NCBI RefSeq assembly: GCF_014303735.1
Contig: NZ_CP060296.1
Location: 3,431,501 to 3,495,500 of the forward strand
Length of the DNA stretch: 64,000 nucleotides
DNA from: Variovorax sp. PAMC28562
GTDB lineage: Bacteria; Pseudomonadota; Gammaproteobacteria; Burkholderiales; Burkholderiaceae_C
Direction: 5' to 3'
A program made the translations under genes and the position numbers. How positions within the stretch are numbered: the first letter of the stretch is position 1; the number at the start of each line of letters is the position of its first letter. Shown here piece after piece: positions 35,735 to 45,280 of the stretch. Under the pieces are notes generated by a model. That model was not told where the DNA came from. It did not search any database and saw only the letters and a list, made by a program, of their open reading frames with translations.

Positions 35735-36709
35735 ATGACCCGCCACTGGACTTTGATTCCGACCCCGATCAATCGCCGTCGTGCGCTCCATGGCGTGGCA
35801 GCCGCCATCGCGCTACCGGCCCTTTCTCTCGGAGCGCAAACGCGTCCGTTGCTGAAAGCCGGCGACCAAAAAGGCGGCCTGCGCGCCTTGCTCGAAGCCG
35901 CCAACGCGCTCGACGGTGTGACCTACGACATTCAGTGGTCGGAGTTCCCCGCGGCTGCACCGTTGGCCGAAGCGCTCAACGCGCATGCGGTCGACCTCGG
36001 CCCCATCGGCGATGCACCGCTGGTCTTTGCGCTGGCGGCGGGCGCGCGCGTGAAGGCCATCGGTGTCAGTCGCTCGGATTCCTACGGCACGGCAGTGCTC
36101 GTGCGGCCAGACTCACCGTTGAAGACGGCGGCCGATCTCAGGAGCAAGAGCATCGCGACCAACCGCGGATCGATCGGGCACTACGTGGCGCTCAAGGGGA
36201 TCATCCGGGCCGGCCTTAAGCCCGAAGACGTGACCTTTCGCTTCCTGGCCCCGCCCGATGCCAAGCTCGCGCTGACCCAAGGCTCCGTCGATGCTTGGGC
36301 GACGTGGGAACCGTATACCGCGCTGGCCGAAACCACGGGGCACTCACGCGTGTTGGTGAACGGTCGCAGCCTGCTGCCTGGTCTTGGCTTCGTCGCCGCG
36401 ACCGAGTCGGCCATCGCCGCCAAGCGGCCAGTGCTGCAAGACTTCATGCAGCGCCTGACGCGAGCGCAACTCTGGTCGTACCGCAACGTCGATGCCTACT
36501 CGGCAACGATGGCACGCATCATCGGCATTCCGGTGGAGGCGGCCAGGCTGCAGTTCGAACGGCGCCAGCAGAAATGGGTCGCGGTCGATGCCAAGGTCAT
36601 TTCCGACCAGCAGGGCACGGCCGATTTCTATCAGCAGGTCGGGCTCATCAAGCAGCACCTCGACGTCAGAGCCATCTTCGATCCGGGCTTCGAAGTTGTT
36701 GCAGGTTGA
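35735..36709 (+). CDS. NitT/TauT-family ABC binding protein (SsuA-like copy 4)
   Basis: 324 aa from ATG 35735 with a signal peptide (NRRRALHGVAAAIALPALSLGAQ). KAGDQKGGLRALLEAANAL, QWSEFPAAAPLAEALNAHAVDLGPIGDAPLVFALAAG, RSKSIATNRGSIGHYVALK and ATWEPYTALAETTGH are the SsuA/TauA-type blocks. It ends the SBP-LLM-aldolase-SBP run, 8 bases after the aldolase. No permease or ATPase follows; the nearest are ssuC and ssuB. Confidence 0.9.
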   Translation: MTRHWTLIPTPINRRRALHGVAAAIALPALSLGAQTRPLLKAGDQKGGLRALLEAANALDGVTYDIQWSEFPAAAPLAEALNAHAVDLGPIGDAPLVFALAAGARVKAIGVSRSDSYGTAVLVRPDSPLKTAADLRSKSIATNRGSIGHYVALKGIIRAGLKPEDVTFRFLAPPDAKLALTQGSVDAWATWEPYTALAETTGHSRVLVNGRSLLPGLGFVAATESAIAAKRPVLQDFMQRLTRAQLWSYRNVDAYSATMARIIGIPVEAARLQFERRQQKWVAVDAKVISDQQGTADFYQQVGLIKQHLDVRAIFDPGFEVVAG

Positions 36710-36805
36710 GCCAGCGACGCTTCGACTGAGCAAACGCCGCGGCGTAAGACGCGAACGCGGTGCCTGCCGCATGGTAGGCGGGCGAGTTGGGCCGCTGCGC
36801 TGCGC

Positions 36806-37381
36806 TTACTTGACCTGCTGCTTCTCGAGCTTGCGCGCCAGCGTGCGGCGGTGCATTCCGAGCCGCCGCGCGGTCTCCGAGATGTTGAAGCCGGTCTGTG
36901 CCAGCGTCTCGTGAATGCGCTCCCATTCGAGGGTCTTGATCGACGATGAGCGGTTGGTCAGTTCGACTTCGGCATTGCCCGCCGCTCGGCCGAAGGCGGC
37001 CTCGATGTCATCGGTGTTCGACGGTTTCGCCAGGTAGTAGCAGGCACCGAGCTTGATGGCCTCGACAGCGGTCGCGATGCTGGCGAAGCCGGTCAGCACC
37101 ACGATGAGCATGTCGGGGTCGTGCGCATGCAGCGCGCGAACGCAGGCCAGGCCCGATGCTTCGCCGTTCAGCTTGAGGTCGACCACGGCGTAGCCGGGCG
37201 TTCGGCCCGACGTTTCGTCGTTGCCCTCATGACCATCGCCTTCCACCAGCGCAAGCGCCGAATCGAGGCTCGTCGCGAGCATCACAGCGTAGCCGCGCCG
37301 CTCGAAGGAGCGGCCGAGCGTCCGGGCGAAGGCGGCGTCGTCTTCGATGATGAGCAGCAGGCGTTCAGTTTCCATCGTCAT
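36806..37381 (-). CDS. regA: Redox response regulator RegA/PrrA/ActR family
   Basis: 191 aa, family length about 180-190. Receiver domain with IIEDDAAFARTL, phosphoacceptor in VVDLKLNG and the conserved Lys in LAKPSNTDD, then a short Pro-poor linker and a Fis-type HTH (NISETARRLGMHRRTLARKLEKQ). There is no central AAA domain. A possible second start is the next Met at 37375. The 5' end overlaps the 3' end of regB by 17 bases, so kinase and regulator are coupled. Global control of oxidases and carbon fixation is known for the family. Confidence 0.9.
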   Translation of the reverse strand: MTMETERLLLIIEDDAAFARTLGRSFERRGYAVMLATSLDSALALVEGDGHEGNDETSGRTPGYAVVDLKLNGEASGLACVRALHAHDPDMLIVVLTGFASIATAVEAIKLGACYYLAKPSNTDDIEAAFGRAAGNAEVELTNRSSSIKTLEWERIHETLAQTGFNISETARRLGMHRRTLARKLEKQQVK

Positions 37382-38705
37382 CGTCGTGATCTTCTTCGTC
37401 TTCTTCTTCGAGGGTGATCGCTGCCAGAGGCAAGGTGATCGTCACCACGGCACCGCCTTCGGGCCGGTTGCGCGCCACCACGCTGCCACCCAGCGTGCGC
37501 GCCACGTTGACGACGAGGAACAGCCCGAGTCCGCCGCCGGTACGTCCCTTGCTCGACTGGTAAGGCTTGCCGAACTGGGCCAGCATTTCTCGCGGGAACC
37601 CGGGACCCGCATCGGTGACCGTCAACGTCAATGCGTTGGCTGCGACATCGTGCGTCACGTCCAGGCCCACGCCGTGCGGCGAAGCCTCGATGGCGTTGTC
37701 GAGGACGTTGCACACCATCTGCTTCAGGGCCGAGTCCGACACCATCGGCATGTCGGGCGCGAAGAGGTTGCGGTAGACGAAGACGCGGCTGTTGCGCGTG
37801 GTGCGCCACTCTTCGGCCAGGTCGTCGAGGAAGGTGCAGATGGTCGTCTTGACGGACGACTCGCCACGCGCTTCGCCGGCCGACAGCAGGATGCCGCTCA
37901 CGATGGTCTTGCAGCGCTGCACCTGTGCCTGCATTTCGCCGACCTCCTGCAACAGCTCGGCATCGGCTGTGAAAGCCGGCATGCGCCGCCAGTCGCCGAG
38001 GATCACGGCCAGCGTGGCGAGCGGCGTGCCGAGTTCGTGCGCCGCACCCGATGCGAGCAGGCCCATGCGCACGATGTGCTCTTCTTCGGTGGCACGCTGG
38101 CGCAGGTCTGACAGCCGCGCATCGCGCTCGCGCAAATTGCCGTTGATGCGTGTGATAAAGACCACCAGCAAGCCCGCATTCAGCGCAAAGCAGATCAACA
38201 TGCCCTGCAGGTACGGGCTGGACAGACCGTGGCTCAGGTCGGAGGAAAGCGGCAGGGGCCGGCCAAACACCGCAAGGCCGACGAAACACGCAGTGGTAAT
38301 GCCGACCATCGTGCGGACGGACCACGCATCGAGCAGTACGGCTCCCAGGGTGACCTGCAGCAGGTACAGAAAAACAAAGGGATTGGTGACACCGCCGCTC
38401 AGGTAGAGCTGTGCAGTCAGGGCGCCGACGTCGACCAGCAGTGAGACGAAGAGTTCGGTCTTGGTGACCGCTCGCGGCACACGCCAGCGCAACAGGCTCG
38501 CAAGGTTGAACGCGGTGAGGCCGGCCAGCACGGCGAGCATGAGGTTAATCGGCAGACTGATGCCGAAGCCGTAGTACACGACTTCGATCGTGACAAGTTG
38601 GCCGACCACCGCGATCCAGCGCAACTGGATCAGCTGCTGCATGTTCTTCAAGCCGCTGGCATCGTCGAAACGTCCCGCACCGACAGCTTCCGTGGGGCTC
38701 GTCAT
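37365..38705 (-). CDS. regB: Redox-sensing histidine kinase RegB/PrrB/RegS family
   Basis: 446 aa. Six membrane helices (about 30-185) containing the quinone-binding heptapeptide GGVTNPF (104-110). H-box GAAHELGTPLATL with His at 223. Cys265 in QVQRCKTIV matches the redox-active cysteine of RegB. N-box DNAIEASPHG and G-box GRTGGGLGLFL. The C-terminus is unusually acidic (EEEDEEDHDDDD), produced by the GA-rich DNA that also holds the regA start. It sits just upstream of SURF1-cyoDCBA and so probably controls them with RegA. Confidence 0.92.
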   Translation of the reverse strand: MTSPTEAVGAGRFDDASGLKNMQQLIQLRWIAVVGQLVTIEVVYYGFGISLPINLMLAVLAGLTAFNLASLLRWRVPRAVTKTELFVSLLVDVGALTAQLYLSGGVTNPFVFLYLLQVTLGAVLLDAWSVRTMVGITTACFVGLAVFGRPLPLSSDLSHGLSSPYLQGMLICFALNAGLLVVFITRINGNLRERDARLSDLRQRATEEEHIVRMGLLASGAAHELGTPLATLAVILGDWRRMPAFTADAELLQEVGEMQAQVQRCKTIVSGILLSAGEARGESSVKTTICTFLDDLAEEWRTTRNSRVFVYRNLFAPDMPMVSDSALKQMVCNVLDNAIEASPHGVGLDVTHDVAANALTLTVTDAGPGFPREMLAQFGKPYQSSKGRTGGGLGLFLVVNVARTLGGSVVARNRPEGGAVVTITLPLAAITLEEEDEEDHDDDDGN

Positions 38706-38709
38706 GAGA

Positions 38710-39426
38710 TCAGCCGAGGCGTGGTGTGCGTTCTTCGCGGACGAACCACCAGCCAGCGAGAGCGGTCATTAGCGCCAGCGCAAACCAGGTGAACACGTAG
38801 ACCAGATGGTTGTTGTAGAACGCAATCACGGTGAGACCCGCGCGGGGCCATTGAAGGTCAGTCTCTGTCGACGGGGCATCTTCGTCGACAAAAAAAGGTG
38901 CTGCATCGGCCACGTTGCGCGCAGTCGCGATGGCCGCCACATCGCGCGAGAACCAGCGGTTAGCGGCAGGGTCGTTGTGTCTCAGGAAACCGCCACGGGG
39001 TTCGGTCATGCGCAGCAGGCCCGTGACATCGACCTCGCCGACGGATTCGGTGGTCTTGCGCTTTGCACGATCGACTTCGTCGGGTGGCACGAACCCGCGA
39101 TTGACGAGGATCGCGCTACCGTCGGTGCGGCGCAAAGGCGTCAGCACCCAAAAACCGCTTCCGAGTTTGGTACTGGCTTGGACTAAAGTTTCGCGCTCGT
39201 ACAGAAACTCTCCTCTGAGCTTCACGTGCCTGTACTCGTCATCGGAATTGTTCACTTCCGCCCACTGCGCCATTGTCGGCGGTGAGGTGGCAGGGAGGTG
39301 AACACGCTGGTTGACCCGTTCAATCAGATCGAGCTTCCAGGCCAATCGCTCTATCTGCCAGATGCCAAGCGCAATGAATCCGGCAAAAACCAGGAACGCG
39401 CAACTGGCCAGTGCAATTCGCTTCAA
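38710..39426 (-). CDS. SURF1-family oxidase assembly protein
   Basis: 238 aa. N-terminal helix (RIALASCAFLVFAGFIALGIWQIERLAWK), SURF1 body with VLVNRGFVPPDEVDR-like ILVNRGFVPPDEVD, and a C-terminal helix (HLVYVFTWFALALMTALAGWWFV). Start is TTG at 39426, overlapping the cyoD stop as TTGA; no ATG fits. SURF1 proteins help insert heme a or heme o in terminal oxidases. It occupies the place that cyoE has in E. coli. Confidence 0.88.
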   Translation of the reverse strand: MKRIALASCAFLVFAGFIALGIWQIERLAWKLDLIERVNQRVHLPATSPPTMAQWAEVNNSDDEYRHVKLRGEFLYERETLVQASTKLGSGFWVLTPLRRTDGSAILVNRGFVPPDEVDRAKRKTTESVGEVDVTGLLRMTEPRGGFLRHNDPAANRWFSRDVAAIATARNVADAAPFFVDEDAPSTETDLQWPRAGLTVIAFYNNHLVYVFTWFALALMTALAGWWFVREERTPRLG

Positions 39427-39824
39427 GGCATGTTCTTCATTTCCTGCATGGACGGCGGCATCATGTTGTAGTTCAGGTGGTACATCACCCAGATCGAGCC
39501 GCTGAGCGTGATCACGACCAGCACCAACGTGAAGACCAGCGCCAGCAACGACCACCCGCCTTCTGTCTTGGTGCTCATGTGCAGGAAGTAAATCATGTGA
39601 ACGACGATCTGAACCGCAGCCAATGCAAGGATGACGAATGCCGTGGTGCTCGACTTGTCGAATACCTTGCCCATGACGATCGCGAACGGGATCGCAGTCA
39701 GGATGACCGCCAGCACGAATCCGGTCATGTACCCGTTGAATGTGCTGTGCGGACCACCAGCGTCGTCTTCGTGGTGTCCGTCGTGCGGTCCGTGAGGTGA
39801 AGTTGCTTCGATGTGTGCGCTCAT
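39423..39824 (-). CDS. cyoD: Cytochrome o ubiquinol oxidase subunit IV
   Basis: 133 aa, three membrane helices ([57 protein letters not shown]). His-rich N-terminus ([12 protein letters not shown]). The ATG at 39824 overlaps the cyoC stop (ATGA). Small stabilising subunit. Confidence 0.94.
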   Translation of the reverse strand: MSAHIEATSPHGPHDGHHEDDAGGPHSTFNGYMTGFVLAVILTAIPFAIVMGKVFDKSSTTAFVILALAAVQIVVHMIYFLHMSTKTEGGWSLLALVFTLVLVVITLSGSIWVMYHLNYNMMPPSMQEMKNMP

Positions 39825-40474
39825 TGCAGGGATCCCATCAGATAGACAAAGGTGAAGACGCCGATCCAGACGACGTCCAGGAAGTGCCAGAACATCGAAA
39901 GGCACATCAGTCGCCGACGGTTCTCCAGGATCAGGCCGCCGCGCGATACCTGGACCATGAGCGTCACGAGCCAGACGATACCGAAGGCCACGTGCAAGCC
40001 GTGCGTGCCGACCAGCGTGAAGAACGACGACAAGAATGCGCTGCGTTGGGGTCCAGCGCCTTCGTGGATGAGGTGCGCGAATTCATACAGTTCAAGGCCG
40101 ATGAAGGCGGCGCCCAGCAGGCCGGTAACCGCGAGCCAGGCCAACACCGGTCGCAGCCGCTTGCGCTGCATCTCGAGCATGGCAAAGCCATAGGTGATGG
40201 ACGACAGCAGCAGCATCGAAGTGTTCAGCGCCACCAGCGGCAGGTCGAACAGGTCTGCGCCCGAGGGGCCGGCGGCGTAGTTGCGGCCCAGCACCGCATA
40301 GACCGCGAACAGCACGGCAAAGATGAGGCAGTCGCTCATCAGGTAGAGCCAGAAACCGAGCAACGTGCCGTTTTCCGGGTGTACCTCTTCGGCTACGAAA
40401 AATCGCAGATTGGCGGGCGTACTGACTTTTTCAGCCATGGTGCCGGGCGGTGGGGAAACAGTGAACTCAGACAT
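39821..40474 (-). CDS. cyoC: Cytochrome o ubiquinol oxidase subunit III
   Basis: 217 aa, five membrane helices. [45 protein letters not shown] and the conserved [20 protein letters not shown] end. ATG 40474 chosen ([11 protein letters not shown]); it overlaps cyoB by 8 bases. Confidence 0.95.
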   Translation of the reverse strand: MSEFTVSPPPGTMAEKVSTPANLRFFVAEEVHPENGTLLGFWLYLMSDCLIFAVLFAVYAVLGRNYAAGPSGADLFDLPLVALNTSMLLLSSITYGFAMLEMQRKRLRPVLAWLAVTGLLGAAFIGLELYEFAHLIHEGAGPQRSAFLSSFFTLVGTHGLHVAFGIVWLVTLMVQVSRGGLILENRRRLMCLSMFWHFLDVVWIGVFTFVYLMGSLQ

Positions 40475-42470
40475 GGCTGGCCAGCAGTTGCGTACGTTCG
40501 CTTTCGATGCGGAAGACTTCGTCCGCACCGATGTAGAACTCGCGCTTGTAGTTGAAGGTGTGGCCGATGGCGACGACCACGATGGCAAGGAAGGACAGGG
40601 CGGCGAGTGGCCACATGTGCCAGATTGCCGCAAAACCGAATACCGCGCTGAGCCCGGCCAGAATGATGCCGGCGCCGGTGTTCTTGGGCATGTGGATGGG
40701 AATGAAGCCTTGCAGCGGCCGCACGTAGCCCCTCTTCTTCATGTCGGTCCAGGCATCGCCGTCATGGACTTGCGGCGTGAAGGCGAAGTTGTACGGTGGC
40801 GGCGGTGACGAGGTCGACCATTCGAGCGTACGGCCATCCCACGGGTCGCCGGTGGTGTCACGCAGTTTTGCGCGGTCGCGGAAGGTCACGTAGAACTGGA
40901 TCAGCATCGACAGGATGCCGAGTGCGACCAGGAACGCGCCGAAGGCGGCGATCTGGAACCAGATCTGGAGTGACGGGTCGTCGAAGTGACTCATACGGCG
41001 CGTCACGCCCATCAGGCCCAGCACGTAGAGCGGCATGAACGCGAACCAGAAGCCGGTGATCCAGAACCAGAACGACACCCGGCCCCAGAACGGATCGAGC
41101 TTGTAGCCGGTCGCCTTGGGGAACCAGTAGTTGATGCCGGCAAACGCACCGAACACCACGCCGCCGATGATCACGTTATGGAAGTGGGCCACCAGGAACA
41201 GGCTGTTGTGCAACACGAAGTCGGCTGGAGGCACTGCAAGCAGCACCCCGGTCATACCGCCGATCGTGAAGGTGATCATGAAACCGATGGTCCACAACAT
41301 CGGCACCTCGAAGCGGATGCGGCCGCGGTACATGGTGAACAGCCAGTTGAATATCTTCGCCCCGGTCGGGATGGAGATGATCATCGTGGTGATGCCGAAG
41401 AACGAGTTGACGCTGGCACCCGAACCCATGGTGAAGAAGTGATGCAACCAGACCAGGTAGGACAGGATCGTGATGACGATCGTCGCGTAGACCATCGAGG
41501 CGTAGCCGAACAGGCGCTTGCCCGAGAAGGTCGAGACCACTTCGGAGAACACGCCGAACAACGGCAGGATCAGGATGTAGACCTCCGGGTGACCCCAGAT
41601 CCAGATCAGGTTGACGTACATCATGGCGTTGCCACCGAAGTCGTTGGAGAAGAACGCAGTGCCCACGTAGCGGTCGAGCGCCAACAACCCGAGGACGGCG
41701 GTCAGCACCGGGAAGGCGGCGACGATCAACACGTTGGTGCAGAGCGCGGTCCAGGTGAAGATGGGCATCTTCATCAGACCCATGCCCGGTGCGCGCATCT
41801 TGACGATCGTCGCGATCAGGTTGATGCCCGACAGCAGCGTGCCGATGCCCGCGACCTGCAATGACCAGATGTAGTAATCGACCCCTACGTCTGGGCTGTA
41901 GGCAATCCCCGAGAGCGGTGGATAGGCCAGCCAGCCGGTGCGCGCGAAGCCGCCGAAAAACAGCGACATCATGACCAGAACGGCGCCACTGGCCGTCATC
42001 CAGAAACTCAGGTTGTTGAGAAACGGGAATGCAACGTCGCGTGCGCCGATTTGCAACGGTACTGCGAAATTCATCAACCCCGCGATCAGCGGCATGGCGA
42101 CGAAGAAAATCATGATCACGCCGTGCGCGGTGAAGATCTGGTCGTAGTGATGGGGCGGCAGGTAACCCACCGAATCGCCGAAGGAGACGGCTTGTTGCAA
42201 GCGCATCATGATGGCGTCGGAGAAGCCGCGCAGCAGCATCACCAGACCCAGAATGATGTACATGATCCCGATTTTCTTGTGGTCGATGCTGGTGAACCAT
42301 TCGCGCCAGAGGTAGCCCCATACGCGGAAATAGGTCAGGGCGCCAAGCATCGTTGCGCCGCCGAGTCCGATGGCGATGAAGGTCACCAGCAAGATCGGGT
42401 CATGAAAAGGGATCGCGTCCCAAGTAAGGCGGCCGAAGACGAGCTTCGTAATATCTAGATGGTCGAACAT
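40467..42470 (-). CDS. cyoB: Cytochrome o ubiquinol oxidase subunit I
   Basis: 667 aa, usual length. Twelve or more helices with heme/CuB ligands: [28 protein letters not shown] (His and the cross-linked Tyr), [10 protein letters not shown] and HFHNVIIGG. Catalytic subunit reducing oxygen to water with proton pumping. Second gene of cyoABCDsurf1 on the minus strand, about 100 bases after cyoA. Confidence 0.97.
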   Translation of the reverse strand: MFDHLDITKLVFGRLTWDAIPFHDPILLVTFIAIGLGGATMLGALTYFRVWGYLWREWFTSIDHKKIGIMYIILGLVMLLRGFSDAIMMRLQQAVSFGDSVGYLPPHHYDQIFTAHGVIMIFFVAMPLIAGLMNFAVPLQIGARDVAFPFLNNLSFWMTASGAVLVMMSLFFGGFARTGWLAYPPLSGIAYSPDVGVDYYIWSLQVAGIGTLLSGINLIATIVKMRAPGMGLMKMPIFTWTALCTNVLIVAAFPVLTAVLGLLALDRYVGTAFFSNDFGGNAMMYVNLIWIWGHPEVYILILPLFGVFSEVVSTFSGKRLFGYASMVYATIVITILSYLVWLHHFFTMGSGASVNSFFGITTMIISIPTGAKIFNWLFTMYRGRIRFEVPMLWTIGFMITFTIGGMTGVLLAVPPADFVLHNSLFLVAHFHNVIIGGVVFGAFAGINYWFPKATGYKLDPFWGRVSFWFWITGFWFAFMPLYVLGLMGVTRRMSHFDDPSLQIWFQIAAFGAFLVALGILSMLIQFYVTFRDRAKLRDTTGDPWDGRTLEWSTSSPPPPYNFAFTPQVHDGDAWTDMKKRGYVRPLQGFIPIHMPKNTGAGIILAGLSAVFGFAAIWHMWPLAALSFLAIVVVAIGHTFNYKREFYIGADEVFRIESERTQLLASHV

Positions 42471-42570
42471 CGTGGGTCCGGGTGACGAAAATTAGGCTGC
42501 GCAATGCGGCGCAGTGAGAGGCAATCGGGTTGAAGTAGCTTTGAGGGCAGTCGCGCGATGCGGATGCTCG

Positions 42571-43650
42571 TCAGAGCGGACGGTCCGCGGGAGACAGCGC
42601 GATGTCTGCCGGATAGTCGCGGGCGGTGCACATCGCACCGACGTACAGCCGTGCGGGCTTTGGGTCGACGCCGGGTGCCGGGCGGGCAGCAGAAGCACTC
42701 GAGGCCAAGTTGACCGCGCCAGGAATGCCGAGACCACCCCTTGCGTCGATTGCCATCATTTCTTTCATGCACATCTTGTTGTTCTCGACGCAGCGGTTCA
42801 GGATGGCTTCGTACAGTCCGGTTGCCACGGTGGCATACCGACGTACCGGGTCGCGCTCGCTGGGCTGTTCGAGCTGCTTGTAGCCATCGCGGGTCAATTC
42901 CGTTTTGTCGGCCTTGGCGGTTTCGACCCACTTGTCGAACTCGGCCGTGCTCATGCCGTGGAACTTGAAGCGCATGCCGGAAAAGCCGGCGCCGCTGTAG
43001 TTCGCTGAAAAACCGTCGAAGGCGCCTGGCTTGTTGATCACAGCGTGCAGCTTGGTCTCCATGCCGGGCATGGCGTAGATTTGCCCAGCGAGTGCAGGAA
43101 TGAAGAATGAATTCATTACCGACGATGCAGTGATCTTGAAACTGATGGGCCGGTCAACCGGCGCGGCCATCTCGTTCACCATGGCGATTCCTTGTTCGGG
43201 GTAGATGAACAGCCACTTCCAGTCGAGTGCCACCACTTCGACGACCAGCGGCTTGACGTCTGCCGGAATGCTTCGCTCCGCGTCCAGCCGCGCCAGGGGG
43301 CGGTAGGGGTCGAGCGTGTGAGTGCTGATCCAGGTCAGCGCGCCCAAGGCGATCACGATCAGCAGCGGCGCTGCCCAGATGACCAGTTCGAGCTGGGTCG
43401 AGTGGTTCCAGTCAGGGCGGTAATCGGCATGCGCGTTGGCGGCCGATTTTCTGTAGCGCCACGCGAAAACCACCGTCAGCACGATCACCGGAACGATGAT
43501 GAGCAACATCAGCAGCGTCGACGTGATGATCAGGTTGCGCTGCTGGACAGCAATGTCGCCCGAAGGGTTCATGGACACCATGTTGCAAGCCGACAGGAGT
43601 GCAATGGCGGGCAGAAGAAGTAATCCGCGAAGTTTCTTGAGCTGGGTCAT
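42571..43650 (-). CDS. cyoA: Ubiquinol oxidase subunit II
   Basis: 359 aa from ATG 43650. Lipoprotein signal with lipobox LLSAC, two membrane helices (LLMLLIIVPVIVLTVVFAW, LVIWAAPLLIVIALGALTWI) and a cupredoxin domain. CuA ligands are absent: the segment NYSGAGFSGMRFKFHGM has no Cys, so this is a quinol rather than cytochrome c oxidase. It is about 45 residues longer than E. coli CyoA, with a Cys-containing C-terminal tail (GLYEAILNRCVENNKMCMKEM). First gene of the operon. Confidence 0.95.
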   Translation of the reverse strand: MTQLKKLRGLLLLPAIALLSACNMVSMNPSGDIAVQQRNLIITSTLLMLLIIVPVIVLTVVFAWRYRKSAANAHADYRPDWNHSTQLELVIWAAPLLIVIALGALTWISTHTLDPYRPLARLDAERSIPADVKPLVVEVVALDWKWLFIYPEQGIAMVNEMAAPVDRPISFKITASSVMNSFFIPALAGQIYAMPGMETKLHAVINKPGAFDGFSANYSGAGFSGMRFKFHGMSTAEFDKWVETAKADKTELTRDGYKQLEQPSERDPVRRYATVATGLYEAILNRCVENNKMCMKEMMAIDARGGLGIPGAVNLASSASAARPAPGVDPKPARLYVGAMCTARDYPADIALSPADRPL

Positions 43651-43813
43651 ACCGGACAATTTAAAGTGGACTCGGTCTTGATAATTCGCAGAATCTACGC
43701 CGATCGGGCTATTCTTGGCATTGGACGTTTTGTCCTATGGCAACTTTCCCCAACCAGTGCGAACCTATCGCATCCGGGCGAACGAAACCCATCCTCAAAC
43801 ACGAGCAAGAACG

Positions 43814-45151
43814 ATGTCCAGCGTCAGTCAGCAACATAACGATCTTTCGCCACAGGGCATGGAGGAAGACACCCGCCGTGTGACGGCCAACCATTCGGGC
43901 ATCGCACCGAGCGAGATCGCGGTCGGGGTGATCATTGGTCGTGCTTCCGAGTACTTCGACTTCTTTGTATACGGTATTGCTTCGGTTTTGGTTTTCCCGG
44001 CGGTCTTCTTTCCTTTTGCCCAGCGCCTCGAAGGCACGCTGTACTCGTTCGTGGTCTTCTCGTTCGCCTTCATTGCGCGGCCGATCGGAACCATGGCGTT
44101 CATGGTCATCCAGAAGCGCTACGGAAGGGGCATCAAGCTGACGGCTGCTTTGTTCCTGCTCGGTTTTTCGACGGCGGGGATGGCCTTCCTGCCGGGCTTC
44201 GTGAGCCTCGGTTTTACTTCCATCGTGCTGTTGTCGATTCTGCGGTTTTGCCAAGGCATGGCGTTGGGCGGTTCGTGGGACGGCCTGTCGTCCCTGTTGG
44301 CCCTTAACGCGCCGCGCAGCCGTCGCGGTTGGTACGCCATGATTCCGCAGCTCGGTGCGCCCATCGGTTTCATCATCGCCAGCGGACTGTTCCTGTTTTT
44401 GTATGCCAACCTTTCGGCGATGGACTTTCTGGATTACGGCTGGCGCTACCCGTTCTATGTGGCGTTTGCGATCAACGTCGTGGCACTCTTTGCCCGGCTG
44501 CGGCTCGTGGTGACCAACGAGTACGAGCATCTGCTGAAAGAAAACAAATTGGAGCCGGTGCCGGTCGGTGCGTTGTTGAAGGCGCGCGGCCCCAATCTTT
44601 TCATCGGCGCCTTCGCCGCGCTGGCGAGCTACGCGCTCTTCCATTTGGTGACCGTGTTTCCGCTTTCTTGGATGACGTTGTACTCGACCCAAACCGTCGA
44701 AGACGTGCTTGAGATCCAGATGTACGGCGCGGTGATCTGCGTTGCGGCTGTCGTCGTTTCCGGTTGGATCGCGGACCGTTACGGGCGCAGAAACACGCTA
44801 GGTACGCTCGCCATCCTCATCGGCGCATTCAGTCTTTTCGCGCCCTGGCTGCTCGGTGGCGGTCCGATGTTGCAAGACCTCTTCATCCTGGTCGGCTTCG
44901 GGCTGCTCGGCTTGTCTTACGGCCAGGCGGCGGGCGCGGTCACGGCCAACTTCGAGGCGCAATACCGCTACACCGGCGCCGCGCTCACATCCGATCTCGC
45001 GTGGCTCATCGGCGCGGCTTTCGCGCCGCTGGTTGCGCTTGGCCTGTCGGCCCGTTTTGGACTGGTCGCCGTCAGCGTGTACCTGCTGTCCGGTGCGATT
45101 TGTACGTTGATCGCCCTGCGGGTAAATCGCGCGCTCGAAATCCGGGATTGA
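43814..45151 (+). CDS. MHS-family MFS transporter (metabolite:H+ symporter)
   Basis: 445 aa from ATG 43814. 12 helices. VIIGRASEYFDFFVYGIASVLVFPAVFFP is the MHS/KgtP-like helix 1, then FIARPIGTMAFMVIQKRYGR and ILRFCQGMALGGSWDGLSSLL. It probably imports an organic acid, quaternary amine or similar. No clear catabolic partner adjacent. Divergent from cyoA across 163 bases. Confidence 0.88.
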   Translation: MSSVSQQHNDLSPQGMEEDTRRVTANHSGIAPSEIAVGVIIGRASEYFDFFVYGIASVLVFPAVFFPFAQRLEGTLYSFVVFSFAFIARPIGTMAFMVIQKRYGRGIKLTAALFLLGFSTAGMAFLPGFVSLGFTSIVLLSILRFCQGMALGGSWDGLSSLLALNAPRSRRGWYAMIPQLGAPIGFIIASGLFLFLYANLSAMDFLDYGWRYPFYVAFAINVVALFARLRLVVTNEYEHLLKENKLEPVPVGALLKARGPNLFIGAFAALASYALFHLVTVFPLSWMTLYSTQTVEDVLEIQMYGAVICVAAVVVSGWIADRYGRRNTLGTLAILIGAFSLFAPWLLGGGPMLQDLFILVGFGLLGLSYGQAAGAVTANFEAQYRYTGAALTSDLAWLIGAAFAPLVALGLSARFGLVAVSVYLLSGAICTLIALRVNRALEIRD

Positions 45152-45280
45152 CAGGGACCTGATCCCTATGGGTCTGCCGCTCATGGGCTCATTCGGCCCA
45201 CGGCAGCGGGGGCCGGCCAATAGTGGGATGCTCTGCGCATTCAGAATCGACGTCCATCAAAACAGGTACGGGGGCAGCCT

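Noticed and set aside
43709..44692. 327-codon minus-strand frame over the MHS transporter
   Set aside because: Arg/Glu/His-rich antisense of membrane helices, with no recognisable domain.
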